Shown piece by piece: positions 22,931-32,552 of a DNA stretch of 35,792 nucleotides. Positions within the stretch are counted from its first letter, which is position 1, and each line of letters starts with the position of its first letter. The notes under the pieces were generated by a model. That model made no database searches and had not been told where the DNA came from. It saw only the letters and a program-made list of their open reading frames with translations. Source of the stretch: Oscillibacter sp. (lineage in GTDB: Bacteria > Bacillota > Clostridia > Oscillospirales > Oscillospiraceae). The stretch lies in assembly GCA_014799915.1 (NCBI GenBank), contig JAAVHD010000020.1, positions 1 through 35,792 on the forward strand, given 5' to 3'. The position numbers and the translations under genes are program-made.

Positions 22931-24676
22931 ATGATTAACATGATCCAGAACGCCAAGGACCAGGTCCTTGCGCTGACCGAGAAAGCCTACAAGGCGGCTG
23001 CCGCCGCCGGAAAACTCCCTGCGGACGTATCCGTCCGGGCCGGAGTGGAGATCCCCAAGGACACCGCCAACGGCGACTACACCACCACCTTCGCCCTGGC
23101 CGCTGCCAAGGCCATGAAGATGCGCCCCCGGGACATCGCTGAGACCCTGCTGGAGAACATGGACCTCACCGGCAGCTACTTCGCCTCCGCCGAGATCGCC
23201 GGGGCGGGGTTCCTGAATTTCCGCCTCAGCCCCGCGTGGTACGCCGGAGTCCTCTCCGCCGTGGAGAGCGAGGGCGAGTCCTACGGCCGCTCCGACGCCC
23301 TGAAGGGCCAGAAGATCATGGTGGAGTTCGTCTCCGCCAACCCCACCGGCCCCATGCACATGGGCAACGCCCGGGGCGGCGTGCTGGGCGACACCCTGGC
23401 CGCCGTGCTGGAGGCCAACGGCGCAGAAGTCTGGCGGGAGTTCTACGTCAACGACGCGGGCAACCAGATAGAGAAGTTCGCCAACTCCCTGGAGGCCCGC
23501 TATTTCCAGATCCTCCTGGGCGAGGACGCGGTAGAGTTCCCCGAGGACGGCTACCACGGTGACGACATCAAAGAGCTGGCCCAGGCGTACTATGACGAGC
23601 ACGGCGATGATCTCCGGGACGTCTCTAAAGAGGACCGCCACGCCGCCTTGGCCAAATTCGGTCTGGAGCGCAACATCCCCAAGATGCAGTCCGACCTCCG
23701 TCGCTATAAGATTGAGTATGACCAGTGGTTCTTCGAGTCCGAGCTCCACAACGCCAATTACGTGGCCGAGACCGTCCAGCTCCTTGCGGACCGGGGCTAC
23801 ACCTACGAGAAGGAGGGCGCCCTGTGGCTGGCCACCAGCCGCATTCTGGAGGAGAACTACCGCAAGGCCGGTAAGAGCGACAAGGACATCGCCAAGCTGG
23901 ACCTGAAGGACGACGTTCTCCGCCGCGCCAACGGCTTTTACACCTACTTCGCCGCCGACATCGCCTACCACCGCAACAAATTTGAGAAGCGCGGCTTTGA
24001 CCGGGTCATCAACATCTGGGGCGCGGACCACCACGGCCATGTCGCCCGCCTCAAGGGGGCTATGGACGCCCTTGGCCTGGACGGGACCAACCGTCTGGAC
24101 ATCGTCCTCATGCAACTGGTAAAACTCCTCCGGGACGGCGAGATCGTCAAGATGTCGAAGCGCACCGGCAAGGCCATCTCCCTCACCGACCTCCTGGACG
24201 AGGTCCCCGTGGACGCGGCCCGCTGGTTCTTCAACGCCAAGCACGACACCCAGATGGATTTCGATCTGGGCCTTGCCGTCCGCGAGGACAGCGAGAATCC
24301 CATCTACTACGTAGAGTACGCCCACGCACGCATTTGCAGCCTCCTCCGCAACCTGGCCGACCAGGGCCAGACCGTCCCCGCCGCCGTGGATGTGGATGCC
24401 TCCCTCCTCTCCCACGAAACGGAGACCGCTCTCATCAAGCAGCTCTCCCTTTTCTGTGAGGAGCTGCGCCTCTCCGCCCGCGACTACGACCCCAGCCACC
24501 TCAACCGTTATCTGGTAGACTTGGCAGGCTGCTTCCACCGTTTCTACACCGCCTGCCGCATCAAGGGCGAGGAACCCGCCATCCTCTCCGCCCGCCTGAA
24601 GCTGGCCGACGAGACCCGCAGCGTCCTGAAAAACGGCCTTGCCCTGCTGGGAGTGGAAGCGCCGGAGAAGATGTAA
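22931..24676 (+). CDS. argS: Arginyl-tRNA synthetase
   Basis: 'VEFVSANPTGPMHMGNARGGVLGDTLAAVLEANG', 'KMSKRTGKAISLTDLLDEV', C-terminal anticodon-binding domain. Confidence 0.97.
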   Translation: MINMIQNAKDQVLALTEKAYKAAAAAGKLPADVSVRAGVEIPKDTANGDYTTTFALAAAKAMKMRPRDIAETLLENMDLTGSYFASAEIAGAGFLNFRLSPAWYAGVLSAVESEGESYGRSDALKGQKIMVEFVSANPTGPMHMGNARGGVLGDTLAAVLEANGAEVWREFYVNDAGNQIEKFANSLEARYFQILLGEDAVEFPEDGYHGDDIKELAQAYYDEHGDDLRDVSKEDRHAALAKFGLERNIPKMQSDLRRYKIEYDQWFFESELHNANYVAETVQLLADRGYTYEKEGALWLATSRILEENYRKAGKSDKDIAKLDLKDDVLRRANGFYTYFAADIAYHRNKFEKRGFDRVINIWGADHHGHVARLKGAMDALGLDGTNRLDIVLMQLVKLLRDGEIVKMSKRTGKAISLTDLLDEVPVDAARWFFNAKHDTQMDFDLGLAVREDSENPIYYVEYAHARICSLLRNLADQGQTVPAAVDVDASLLSHETETALIKQLSLFCEELRLSARDYDPSHLNRYLVDLAGCFHRFYTACRIKGEEPAILSARLKLADETRSVLKNGLALLGVEAPEKM

Positions 24677-24689
24677 CGAGGGGGCATAC

Positions 24690-24735
24690 ATTCTTTTCTT
24701 TGTGAACAAAGAAAAGAATCAAAAGAAAAACTTTT
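24690..24735. repeat. ATTCTTTTCTTTG/CAAAGAAAAGAAT palindrome (divergent relative of 1894-1991 and 33118-33160)
   Basis: 13-bp perfect stem. Reverse complement AAAGTTTTTCTTTTGATTCTTTTCTTTG aligns with AAAGTTCTTTTTGATACTTTTTCTTT. Confidence 0.7.
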
Positions 24736-24795
24736 TCGGCGAAACTTTGTTTCGCCTATTGGGTGCCACTGACGAAAGTGCTTACAATTCTAAAA

Positions 24796-24886
24796 TGCCT
24801 AAGGGGCGCGGAACTCTGTTCCGCGCCCTGATTCTTTGTGGTCTAAATTCTACCGCGCGGATCACTCCGCGCTAGGGGGCCCCTCC
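24796..24886 (+). repeat. Two-hairpin repeat, copy R3b
   Basis: TGCCTAAGG-[GGCGCGGAACTCTGTTCCGCGCC]-..GTGGTCTAAATTCTACC-[GCGCGGATCACTCCGCGC]-TAGGGGGCCCCTCC. Confidence 0.75.
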
Positions 24887-24929
24887 GAATGGCTACCTTT
24901 CAGATTTGTTAGTTCCAAATACAGAGAAG

Positions 24930-24961
24930 CGCGCCGTGGAACCGAAATTCCACGGCGCGCT
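24930..24961 (-). terminator. Hairpin downstream of the 5'-nucleotidase-SLH gene
   Basis: GCGCGCCGTGGAA..TTCCACGGCGCGC strong stem just beyond the stop at 24993 (minus direction); no strong T tract. Confidence 0.5.
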
Positions 24962-24992
24962 TGGTTTACACTATGAAAGGAAGCTTATGCGA

Positions 24993-27335
24993 TCACGCGG
25001 CCTTGGACTCCTCTTCGCCCTCGGTCTCGCCCTCAGACTCAGCTTCACCCTCAGACTCGGTATCGCCTTCGGTCTCAGCTTCGCCCTCAGCCTCGCCCTC
25101 GGTCTCAGCCTCAGCGGCATCGTCGCTGGCGGCAGGAGCAGCAGCCTCAAGATCCTCGGGAATGGTGGCAAGGATCTTGCACAGCTGGGCGCGGGTCAGC
25201 GCACCGTCAGGCTGGAAGCTGCCATCAATACCGTCAATGATACCCAGATCAACCAGGGCCATCACATAGGCGTTGTCGGTATCGGGGAAGATAGAATCCT
25301 TCTCGGAAGCAGCGACCTTCAGCATCTTGGCCAGAACCACGCACATCTCCTCGCGGGTGATGACGGCGTTCTGATCGATCTCGTCCTCCCAAATGCCGTT
25401 CTCCTGGACATAGGCGATGTAGCCGCTGGCCCAGGTGCCGCCCTCAACAGGGGCCTTCTCCTCGCCGGTAACATAGCTGACGACCATCTTCAGGGCCTCG
25501 CCCCACTTGACGGAGTCATTGGGCTTGAAGGAGCCATCCGCATAACCGTTGACAACACCGTCTTCGGCCATCTTCATGACAAACTCATAGTGCCAGTTGG
25601 ACTCGCTCACATCGGAGAAAGTAGTAGCAGCGGGCTCCTCAGGCTCGGTGGGCTCGGTGGGCTCAGTGGCAGCCCCTTCCACGATCGTGATGCGGCCAGC
25701 GGGCTCAGCATACTTGTCGGAAACGGTGCCATCCAGGACCTCAGTGATGTACTCCATCAGAGCAACATCCAGAGGCGTACCGGTGTCAACAATGGACTCG
25801 GAAGCGGTCAGAGCATAGTAGGTATCGCCGCCAGCAGCGGTGAAGTCGTTGGTAACCACAACATAGTCAGCCTCGGCGTCGAAATCCTGGCCGTTGACGC
25901 TGTTAACGGTTACACGGTTGATGCTCTTGGGAGCATAGTAAGTGGTATCGCCATACAGATCGCCCTGGTCATACGGCTTGCTGACGTCAATTGTGAACTC
26001 AATGCCGGCAACCTGGGGGAACGCGCCCACAGCGGTGGGGGTGCAGAAGGTGGAAGCTTCCAGCACTTCCAGCAGATCTTCGCCGGAAACGGTAACATAA
26101 GCCACGGAGTTGCCGAAGGGCAGAACAGTATTGATGTCGTTCTTGGAGATGTTGCCGGCCTCAACAGAAGCGCGGATGCCGCCGCCGTTGGTAATGGCGA
26201 TAACGTTCTCAGGGGAAACACCCAGATCCTCGCCGTCCTTGGTGGCGTACCAGACCATGGCGTCGGTGATCAGATCGCCCAGGTTGGTCTCCTCGGTGCG
26301 GTTGCCGGGATCGCGGTCACCGTTGAGCTTGACCGTGGTAGTAGCAAAGGTAGCGCCATACTCTTCCTCGATCTCAGCGATGATGGCGGCAGCGCGGGCG
26401 GCGATAGCATCATCCGCAGCCGCAGAAACGGTTTCAGAATTCACATTGGCAACGGTGATCTCGCCATCCTTGATAGTGACAACACCGATGTTGGCAAGCT
26501 TCGTGCCAGTGGAAGTAACAAAAGTATCGCCGACCTTGCCGGTGCCGTTGGTGGCCGCACGGACCTGCTCCAGAGTGGAGTGGGAGTGACCGTCGATGAA
26601 CACATCGATGCCGGTGACCTTCGCCAGCAGATCGATGGAGCGGTTGCCACCGGCAGCGCTCTCATCATCAATGCCCAGGTGGCCCAGGCAAACCACGTAA
26701 TCGCAGTCAGCCAGAGCGTCTACCTGCGCCTGAGCGATCTTGTACATATCCTCACCGCCGGCAAAAGAAACGCCCTTGATCTTGGCGGGGTGGGCCTTGG
26801 AAGCGGTCTCGGGGGTATCCAGGCCGAACACACCGATCTTGGTACCATCCTCAGCGGTAAGCGTGATGTTGTCACCGAAAGCCAGCTCACCGTTGTAGGT
26901 GATGTTGGCGGCCAGGACAGGGAAGTCAGCAGCTTTAACCAGCTTGGACAGATTTGCGTAGCCGTAGTCGAACTCATGGTTGCCGGGGGCGACGACATCA
27001 TAGCCGACCATATTCATCAGCTCGATGGCGGTTTCGCCCTCAGAGACGCTTACATAAGTCGCGCCCTGAATGAAGTCACCGGCATCCATCACGAATACGG
27101 TTGCACCGGCCTCTTCATACATGGCCTTCAGCGCGGCGACCTTGGCGTATCCCTCGATACCGCCGTGGACGTCATTGGTGTGCAGGATGACGATCGCACC
27201 CTCAGCTTCTGCAGGGACTTCGTACGGAGTGACAGATTCCTCCGCGCTGCCCTCTTCTGCCAGGCCGGTCGCAGCCAGACTAAAGGCCATGACCATTGCC
27301 AGCAGTAAGGCCAGCAGTTTGTTCCACTTTCTCAT
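24993..27335 (-). CDS. Secreted bifunctional metallophosphatase/5'-nucleotidase (UshA-like) with SLH domains and acidic Glu/Gly/Thr/Ser repeat tail
   Basis: 'IVILHTNDVHGGIEGYAK', 'DAGDFIQGATYVS', 'APGNHEFDYGYANL', 'DGHSHSTLEQ', 'NGGGIRASVEAGNIS'; SLH segments near the C-terminus; tail 'EAETEGEAEGEAETEGDTESEGEAESEGETEGEEESKAA'. RBS AGGAGG. Confidence 0.94.
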   Translation of the reverse strand: MRKWNKLLALLLAMVMAFSLAATGLAEEGSAEESVTPYEVPAEAEGAIVILHTNDVHGGIEGYAKVAALKAMYEEAGATVFVMDAGDFIQGATYVSVSEGETAIELMNMVGYDVVAPGNHEFDYGYANLSKLVKAADFPVLAANITYNGELAFGDNITLTAEDGTKIGVFGLDTPETASKAHPAKIKGVSFAGGEDMYKIAQAQVDALADCDYVVCLGHLGIDDESAAGGNRSIDLLAKVTGIDVFIDGHSHSTLEQVRAATNGTGKVGDTFVTSTGTKLANIGVVTIKDGEITVANVNSETVSAAADDAIAARAAAIIAEIEEEYGATFATTTVKLNGDRDPGNRTEETNLGDLITDAMVWYATKDGEDLGVSPENVIAITNGGGIRASVEAGNISKNDINTVLPFGNSVAYVTVSGEDLLEVLEASTFCTPTAVGAFPQVAGIEFTIDVSKPYDQGDLYGDTTYYAPKSINRVTVNSVNGQDFDAEADYVVVTNDFTAAGGDTYYALTASESIVDTGTPLDVALMEYITEVLDGTVSDKYAEPAGRITIVEGAATEPTEPTEPEEPAATTFSDVSESNWHYEFVMKMAEDGVVNGYADGSFKPNDSVKWGEALKMVVSYVTGEEKAPVEGGTWASGYIAYVQENGIWEDEIDQNAVITREEMCVVLAKMLKVAASEKDSIFPDTDNAYVMALVDLGIIDGIDGSFQPDGALTRAQLCKILATIPEDLEAAAPAASDDAAEAETEGEAEGEAETEGDTESEGEAESEGETEGEEESKAA

Positions 27336-27498
27336 GTTTGGGGTTCCTCCTAATTCAATTTTAGGCGGAGTCTCCGCCTGTATACAAACCAGATTATACC
27401 CCAAGTTTCTTCATTTGGCTAGACCGGATTTACGAAATTTTGATAAAATTTTGAAAAATTTTATGGACCGCACACAAGCACTGGATATATCCGGAAAA

Positions 27499-27507
27499 AT
27501 ATGGTAT
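27499..27507 (+). promoter_or_regulatory. Extended -10 promoter (TGGTATAAT) for hydA
   Basis: TGGTATAAT upstream of the RBS AAGGAGG and the ATG at 27549. Confidence 0.55.
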
Positions 27508-27548
27508 AATTTTCCCACCAATTTGTATGCTGCAAGGAGGATTTTGCT

Positions 27549-28919
27549 ATGAAAACGCTGCTGCGGGGCGGAACGGTGATTTCCGCCCAGGGGGAGAAAA
27601 GAGCGGATGTGCTGCTGGAAGGGGAGAAGGTGGCCGCCGTAGGCGAGGCCCTGCCCGCCGGGGACGCCCGGGTGGTGGACTGTACCGGAAAGCTCCTGTT
27701 TCCCGGCTTCATCGACGGGCATACCCACTTTGACCTGGAGGTCTGCGGCACCATCACCGCCGACGACTTTGCCACCGGCAGCCGCGCCGCCCTTCGCGGC
27801 GGCACGACCATGGTGGTGGACTTCGCCGCGCCGGACAAGGGCGAGACCCTTGCCGCCGGATTAAAGCGCTGGCAAGAGAAATCGGAAGGCAAGACCGCCT
27901 GCGACTACGGCTACCATATGACCATCGACGACTGGAACGAGGACATTTCCCGCGAGCTGGGCGAGATGATGGACCAGGGCATCACCTCATTTAAGATGTA
28001 CATGACCTATCCCGCCATGATGATCCCAGAGGGGGACATGTATCACGCGCTGCTGCGTCTCAGGGAACTGGGCGGCGTAGCCGGGGTACACTGCGAGAAC
28101 GACGGTGTGATCCGCACCCTGGTAGCGGAGGCGAAAGCCGCCGGAAAGATGTCCCCTGGCTCCCATCCCCGCACCCGTCCCGCGCCCCTGGAGGCGGAGG
28201 CGGTGGGCCACCTGCTGCGTCTGGCTCAGCTGGCGGACGTGCCGGTGATCATCGTCCACCTGACCTGCCGGGAGTCTCTGGAGGAGGTCCGCGCCGCCCG
28301 CCGCCGGGGCCAGACGGTGTACGTGGAGACCTGCCCCCACTACCTGCTGCTGGAGGACGGCGTATACGACAACCCGGACTACATGGAAGCCGCCAAGTTC
28401 GTCTGCGCACCGCCCATCCGGAAGGAATCGGACCAGCAGGCCCTGTGGGAGGCCCTGAAAAACGGCGAAGTGGACACCGTAGCCACGGACCACTGCTCCT
28501 TCACCACGGCCCAGAAGCGGGCGGGCCGCTATGATTTTACAAAAATCCCCGGCGGTCTGCCCGGCGTGGAGCACCGCGGCGTATTGCTCTATACCCACGG
28601 CGTAGCGGCAGGCCGGATCACGGCCTCCGACATGTGCCGGGTGCTCAGCGAGAACCCCGCCAAGCTCTACGGCTGCTGGCCGAGGAAGGGCGTGATCGCC
28701 CCTGGCTCCGATGCAGATATCGTGATCTACGATCCCGCCGCCAACAGCGTTATCACCGCCGCAGCTCAGACCCAGAACGTGGACTATACCCCCTACGAGG
28801 GCTGGGAGACTTCCGGCTCCATCGCCCAGGTGTACCTCCGCGGCCAGCTGGCCGTAGACCACGGGGAAGTCCAGGACATCTCCGGCCAGTTCATCCCCAG
28901 GGGGAGGAACCAGCTATGA
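27549..28919 (+). CDS. hydA: Dihydropyrimidinase / D-hydantoinase family amidohydrolase
   Basis: 'FPGFIDGHTHFDLEVCGT', 'SFKMYMTYPAMM' (carbamylated Lys context), 'VHCENDGVI', 'VETCPHYLLLEDGVY', 'VATDHCSFT', 'ENPAKLYG'. Confidence 0.93.
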   Translation: MKTLLRGGTVISAQGEKRADVLLEGEKVAAVGEALPAGDARVVDCTGKLLFPGFIDGHTHFDLEVCGTITADDFATGSRAALRGGTTMVVDFAAPDKGETLAAGLKRWQEKSEGKTACDYGYHMTIDDWNEDISRELGEMMDQGITSFKMYMTYPAMMIPEGDMYHALLRLRELGGVAGVHCENDGVIRTLVAEAKAAGKMSPGSHPRTRPAPLEAEAVGHLLRLAQLADVPVIIVHLTCRESLEEVRAARRRGQTVYVETCPHYLLLEDGVYDNPDYMEAAKFVCAPPIRKESDQQALWEALKNGEVDTVATDHCSFTTAQKRAGRYDFTKIPGGLPGVEHRGVLLYTHGVAAGRITASDMCRVLSENPAKLYGCWPRKGVIAPGSDADIVIYDPAANSVITAAAQTQNVDYTPYEGWETSGSIAQVYLRGQLAVDHGEVQDISGQFIPRGRNQL

Positions 28920-28949
28920 TGTGAATCAAGCTTTCGGCAAAACATAAAT

Positions 28950-29151
28950 AAAAGTTTCGTCCACCTTTTCAAAGGTGGCGGAGTCCAGAGGCAGCGCCTC
29001 TGGTCGCGCCCCGCAGGGCGCGGAATTCCCCAAAAGCCGCGCCCGAAAAAAATCTTCTCCTCAGCACAATCCCAAACCGCGCGGCTTTCAAGCGCATTTG
29101 ACGCCTGTGCGTCAAACAGCGCCCGGGAGTTTCCGTAGACCCTTGATTCGC
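28950..29151 (+). repeat. Dispersed ~200-bp modular hairpin repeat, copy R2 (inverted relative to 1524-1724)
   Basis: See R1. Hairpins CCACCTTTTCAAAGGTGG, CCAGAGGCAGCGCCTCTGG, CGCGCCCCGCAGGGCGCG and TTGACGCCTGTGCGTCAA. Confidence 0.9.
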
Positions 29152-29215
29152 ATAAGTAATATAATGCAAAAGAATCCCGCCCGGCTCCCTTTTCCAGGAA
29201 CCGGGCGGGATCTTT

Positions 29216-29839
29216 TTATTCCGCTTCCATGATCGTAATCTGATCGGCGGAATAGGAGGTCTCCCGCAGGATGATGTCCGTGATCTTTGCCACGTCCTCC
29301 ATCTGCAAGCCGTCCTCCGCAGGGGCCACCACCACGCTGATGCTGTTCTCCCCCATGAAGGTCACGCAGTCGGCGTACCCCTTGGCCACCACCAGATTTT
29401 CGATTTGCCCCTCCAGGGCGGTGTAGCTGGCCAGGGTCTGGATAGTCTGATTGGCGTCGTCCAGGACACTCTGCTCCACATTCTCCTGGGCGGAGGCCTC
29501 CCGCAGCAGGCTCAGAGCGTTGTCCCGGGACTGCTGACGGCTGAGACGGGCGGTGTCAAAGTAGCTGCTTGTGGGAGCAGGGGCGGCGTTGTCTTCGCTC
29601 TCCAGCGTAGTGGGCACGCCGCCCACCAGGGCCGCGTCGCCCAGGACCTTGGTCGTGGAGCCGCCGCCCGTATCGTTCTCCTGATCCTGGGAATCATTTG
29701 CCAGCGTCTGCGTCCCTGTCGGGGCCGCGTCATTTCCGTTCGCCACATCACCGGCATAGCGCCAGTTGAGATACACTGCCGCGCACACGAACAGCAGTAC
29801 CGTTGCCACCACGGCGTTTCGCTTCCATTGGTTGCTCAT
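29216..29839 (-). CDS. spoIIIAH: Stage III sporulation protein AH
   Basis: N-terminal TM 'KRNAVVATVLLFVCAAVYLNWRY'; C-terminal 'LENLVVAKGYADCVTF...VVVAPAEDGLQMEDVAKITDIILRETSYSADQITIMEAE'-type ring-building domain; position in the operon. Confidence 0.92.
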   Translation of the reverse strand: MSNQWKRNAVVATVLLFVCAAVYLNWRYAGDVANGNDAAPTGTQTLANDSQDQENDTGGGSTTKVLGDAALVGGVPTTLESEDNAAPAPTSSYFDTARLSRQQSRDNALSLLREASAQENVEQSVLDDANQTIQTLASYTALEGQIENLVVAKGYADCVTFMGENSISVVVAPAEDGLQMEDVAKITDIILRETSYSADQITIMEAE

Positions 29840-29870
29840 TGTTCCTTTTCCTCCATATTCCAAATTGTTT

Positions 29871-30413
29871 TTATTCCTGACCCGAAATTCCCGCCGGGGT
29901 ATCCTGCCACTTGACCACGGCGATGCGGTCGCTGCCCAGCCCCGTCAGCGCGGACACCGCCGCGATGACCTGGAGCCGCACTGCGTCATTTCCCCCGCCC
30001 TCGCAGACCACCAGCGCTCCCCGGTACTGGGGGTATACCTCCTGCGTCACCACCACGCCGCCGCTGTCGGTCACAGGCTGGGAGGACCGCTCGTAGCTGT
30101 CGGGTGACTGGACATTCCCGCTGTAGCGCAGGGAGCTGTCCTGGGCCAGCACCAGCTCGCCGCCGCTCTGGAGGGTGAGCATCACGTCCACCTTTCCCAC
30201 GCCGCCGATTTTTCCGAGGATCTCCTCCATAGCCTTCTCGGTCTTCTCCAGATCCAGACCGGCGGCCGCAGGCGCATCCTCCGTCGTCTCCGCCGCCTTT
30301 TTTTCAGTAGGCCACAGCAGCAGGAGCGCCCCCAGCGCCGCAACCAGCAGTACATATTTATATTTGTTCAGCACCGCCAGGGGAGCTTTCAGCTTTTGAT
30401 GTTCTTTTGCCAT
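29871..30413 (-). CDS. spoIIIAG: Stage III sporulation protein AG
   Basis: 'YKYVLLVAALGALLLLWP'; 'LEEILGKIGGVGKVDVMLTLQSGGELVLAQD'-type region and 'YPQYRGALVVCEGGGNDAVRLQVIAAVSALTGLGSDRIAVVK'. Confidence 0.93.
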   Translation of the reverse strand: MAKEHQKLKAPLAVLNKYKYVLLVAALGALLLLWPTEKKAAETTEDAPAAAGLDLEKTEKAMEEILGKIGGVGKVDVMLTLQSGGELVLAQDSSLRYSGNVQSPDSYERSSQPVTDSGGVVVTQEVYPQYRGALVVCEGGGNDAVRLQVIAAVSALTGLGSDRIAVVKWQDTPAGISGQE

Positions 30414-30877
30414 TCCTCATCCTCCTGCCAAATTATTTTTTCGGCGGGAATCCCCACCTCCTCCTCGATACACCGCGCCAGCGCCTCGCTGTACGGTCCC
30501 CGGATGACCACGGAGACCGGAAGGGGGAGCCCGTTCTCTCCCGCCGCCGTAGTCACCTTCACCGTGCAGTCAAGCCCCAGCTGGTTCGCTTTGTCCCATA
30601 TATATGCCTCGGTTTTCTCCGCTATGATAGCGGAAAGGGCGTCCTGCTGATTTTTTCGATAGGCCTGTGCCTGCTCCTCCGTCTGGGAGGCAAAACCTCC
30701 CAGCTTCAGATCCAGCCTTTCCCAATCCTGCCCCGCCAGAGGCCGCAGGATCGCCAGCGTCAGCAGCAGCCCGCCGATCAGCCGCACCATAGCCTGCTCC
30801 TTCCCCTGCGGAGCCAGCTGCCGCGCCAGCCCTCCCGCCAGGGAGGTCAGCACGATCCCCAAAAGCCAGGATCTCAA
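30389..30877 (-). CDS. spoIIIAF: Stage III sporulation protein AF
   Basis: Two N-terminal TM segments, 'MVRLIGGLLLTLAILRPL'; position between AE and AG. Confidence 0.88.
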   Translation of the reverse strand: MRSWLLGIVLTSLAGGLARQLAPQGKEQAMVRLIGGLLLTLAILRPLAGQDWERLDLKLGGFASQTEEQAQAYRKNQQDALSAIIAEKTEAYIWDKANQLGLDCTVKVTTAAGENGLPLPVSVVIRGPYSEALARCIEEEVGIPAEKIIWQEDEEWQKNIKS

Positions 30878-30887
30878 CTCGCACCTC

Positions 30888-31955
30888 CTAACCCGGCGTG
30901 ACCGCCGTAATAAACGACAGCAGGGAGATCAGCAGCAGCACCGCCGCCGCCCCCGTCATAGCCAGCACCAGCCCAAAGGCGTCCCCCAGCATGGCGATGA
31001 GCTTCGTCAGCTTCTTCGGCCCTGCCGCCGCCGACACCAGCGCTGCCCCCTGATACAGCAGATACTGCCCCCCCAGCCGCAGAAACGGCAGCAGACAGAT
31101 GCCCACCAGCGCCAGCGTGCCCACGGTCCCGACCATGCCCCGCAGCAGCCCTGCCCCGGCCAGCACGCTCTCCGCCGCCTCCGACAGAATGCCGCCCACC
31201 ACCGGCACAGCGGCGGACACGGCGGACTTCGCCAGCTTGACCGCCTGCCCGTCCACCGCCCCCGCAACCGCGCCGCTGATGGTAAGATAAGTGGTAAAGA
31301 GCACCAGCAGCCCGCTGAGCATCCAGCCCACCGCCTTCTTCAGCAGCTCCCCGATCCGCTCCAGCGCGTCCCCCTCCACCACTGCCCCCGCAGCGGCAGT
31401 ACCTATGTAGAGGTACACCATCGGCAGCAGCAGCCGCTCGATCACGGTCAGCAGCACGTCCGCAAAGAATACCGCCGCCACCTGCCGCACCGCCGCGCTT
31501 GTCACGCCGCCGGAAGCCGCCTCCGCTGCCGCCAGCGACGGCAGCAGCGCCTTGCTCAGCAGGCTGATCTCCGATATTGTCTCCCGACCCAGGCCGATGA
31601 GACTGTTCAGATCCCCCGCCGCCATAGCGGTGATCCACAGCGCCCCCACAGCGGAGCTGTAGTGGGCAATAGCCTCCCGCCCCGCCGGTGCGGCGGATTC
31701 CACCACCCCCAAAAGAATGACTCCGGCCATGATTGCCGCCGTAGCCCGTATCCCGGCGGAGAGCACCGTTTTCACCTCTGCCAGCGCGTCCTTCACCAGC
31801 GTCCCGATCCCGGAGAGCAGGCCAAAATCGCCGCCATCCGTAACCATTTCCGCCGCCTCCGGCGCGATTTGCGCCACATCCTCCGGCAGCTCCACCGCCC
31901 GGGCTTGTCCGGACAGAAGCAGGACGAGCAATATCACAATACAAGCTCTTTTCAT
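30888..31955 (-). CDS. spoIIIAE: Stage III sporulation protein AE
   Basis: Multi-TM; 'AGREAIAHYSSAVGALWITAMAAGDLNSLIGLGRETISEISLLSKALLPSLAAAEAASGGVTSAA'. Confidence 0.93.
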   Translation of the reverse strand: MKRACIVILLVLLLSGQARAVELPEDVAQIAPEAAEMVTDGGDFGLLSGIGTLVKDALAEVKTVLSAGIRATAAIMAGVILLGVVESAAPAGREAIAHYSSAVGALWITAMAAGDLNSLIGLGRETISEISLLSKALLPSLAAAEAASGGVTSAAVRQVAAVFFADVLLTVIERLLLPMVYLYIGTAAAGAVVEGDALERIGELLKKAVGWMLSGLLVLFTTYLTISGAVAGAVDGQAVKLAKSAVSAAVPVVGGILSEAAESVLAGAGLLRGMVGTVGTLALVGICLLPFLRLGGQYLLYQGAALVSAAAGPKKLTKLIAMLGDAFGLVLAMTGAAAVLLLISLLSFITAVTPG

Positions 31956-31968
31956 CCCCGCCCCTCCA

Positions 31969-32352
31969 TCAAAACCATCCCAGCAGCAGCTGGACCACCG
32001 CCTCCAGCAGCGGCAGCGCGATAGCCAGCGAGGCCACGGCCCCGGCGGTCTCCACCGCCGAAGCCAGCGCCTGAGAGCCGCCGTCCTTGCAGAGATCCGC
32101 GCAAAACCGCGTCACCAGCGCCGCCGCCACCGCCCGCAGCAGAACGGCAATATACGCCGTCTCGATCCCCGCCCGCTCAAAGAGCAGCCGGATCTCCTCC
32201 AGCAGGGGAGCCGCCGCCGCCAGACACCTGGCCAAAATCACCGCCAGCACGGCGACGGTCAGAAGCAGAGCCTGCTCCGGCGTCCTCCGCCGCAGCAGGG
32301 CCACCGGCAGCACACACAGGGCGCCCAACGCCGTCAGCTTCAGCAGCTCCAT
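31969..32352 (-). CDS. spoIIIAD: Stage III sporulation protein AD
   Basis: 127-aa TM protein; 'IETAYIAVLLRAVAAALVTRFCADLCKDGGSQALASAVETAGAVASLAIALPLLEAV'. Confidence 0.93.
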   Translation of the reverse strand: MELLKLTALGALCVLPVALLRRRTPEQALLLTVAVLAVILARCLAAAAPLLEEIRLLFERAGIETAYIAVLLRAVAAALVTRFCADLCKDGGSQALASAVETAGAVASLAIALPLLEAVVQLLLGWF

Positions 32353-32354
32353 CG

Positions 32355-32549
32355 CTAAAACCCGAACAGCGTCTTGATGAGCTGGAAGAGGTCGCTGATC
32401 TCCCGCACCAGCATCATCATCACCACCACCAGCCCCGCCAGGGTGGTCATCAGCGCCTGTTCCTCCCGGCCCGAGCGCACCAGCAGCTGGTTAAGCACCG
32501 CCACCACAATGCCGATGGCCGCAATTCTAAAAATCAGATCAATATCCAT
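32355..32549 (-). CDS. spoIIIAC: Stage III sporulation protein AC
   Basis: 64-aa two-TM protein 'MDIDLIFRIAAIGIVVAVLNQLLVRSGREEQALMTTLAGLVVVMMMLVREISDLFQLIKTLFGF'. Confidence 0.95.
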   Translation of the reverse strand: MDIDLIFRIAAIGIVVAVLNQLLVRSGREEQALMTTLAGLVVVMMMLVREISDLFQLIKTLFGF

Positions 32550-32552
32550 CGC

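Noticed and set aside
22883-24709. 608-aa minus-strand ORF antisense to argS
   Set aside because: argS is unambiguous; the antisense frame is a GC-bias artefact.
24906-27308. 800-aa plus-strand ORF antisense to the 5'-nucleotidase gene
   Set aside because: The minus strand carries clear metallophosphatase and SLH motifs; the plus frame is open because of codon bias.
30874-31944. 356-aa Gly/Arg-rich minus ORF overlapping spoIIIAE
   Set aside because: Alternate frame of spoIIIAE; the real TM protein is in the 30888-31955 frame.
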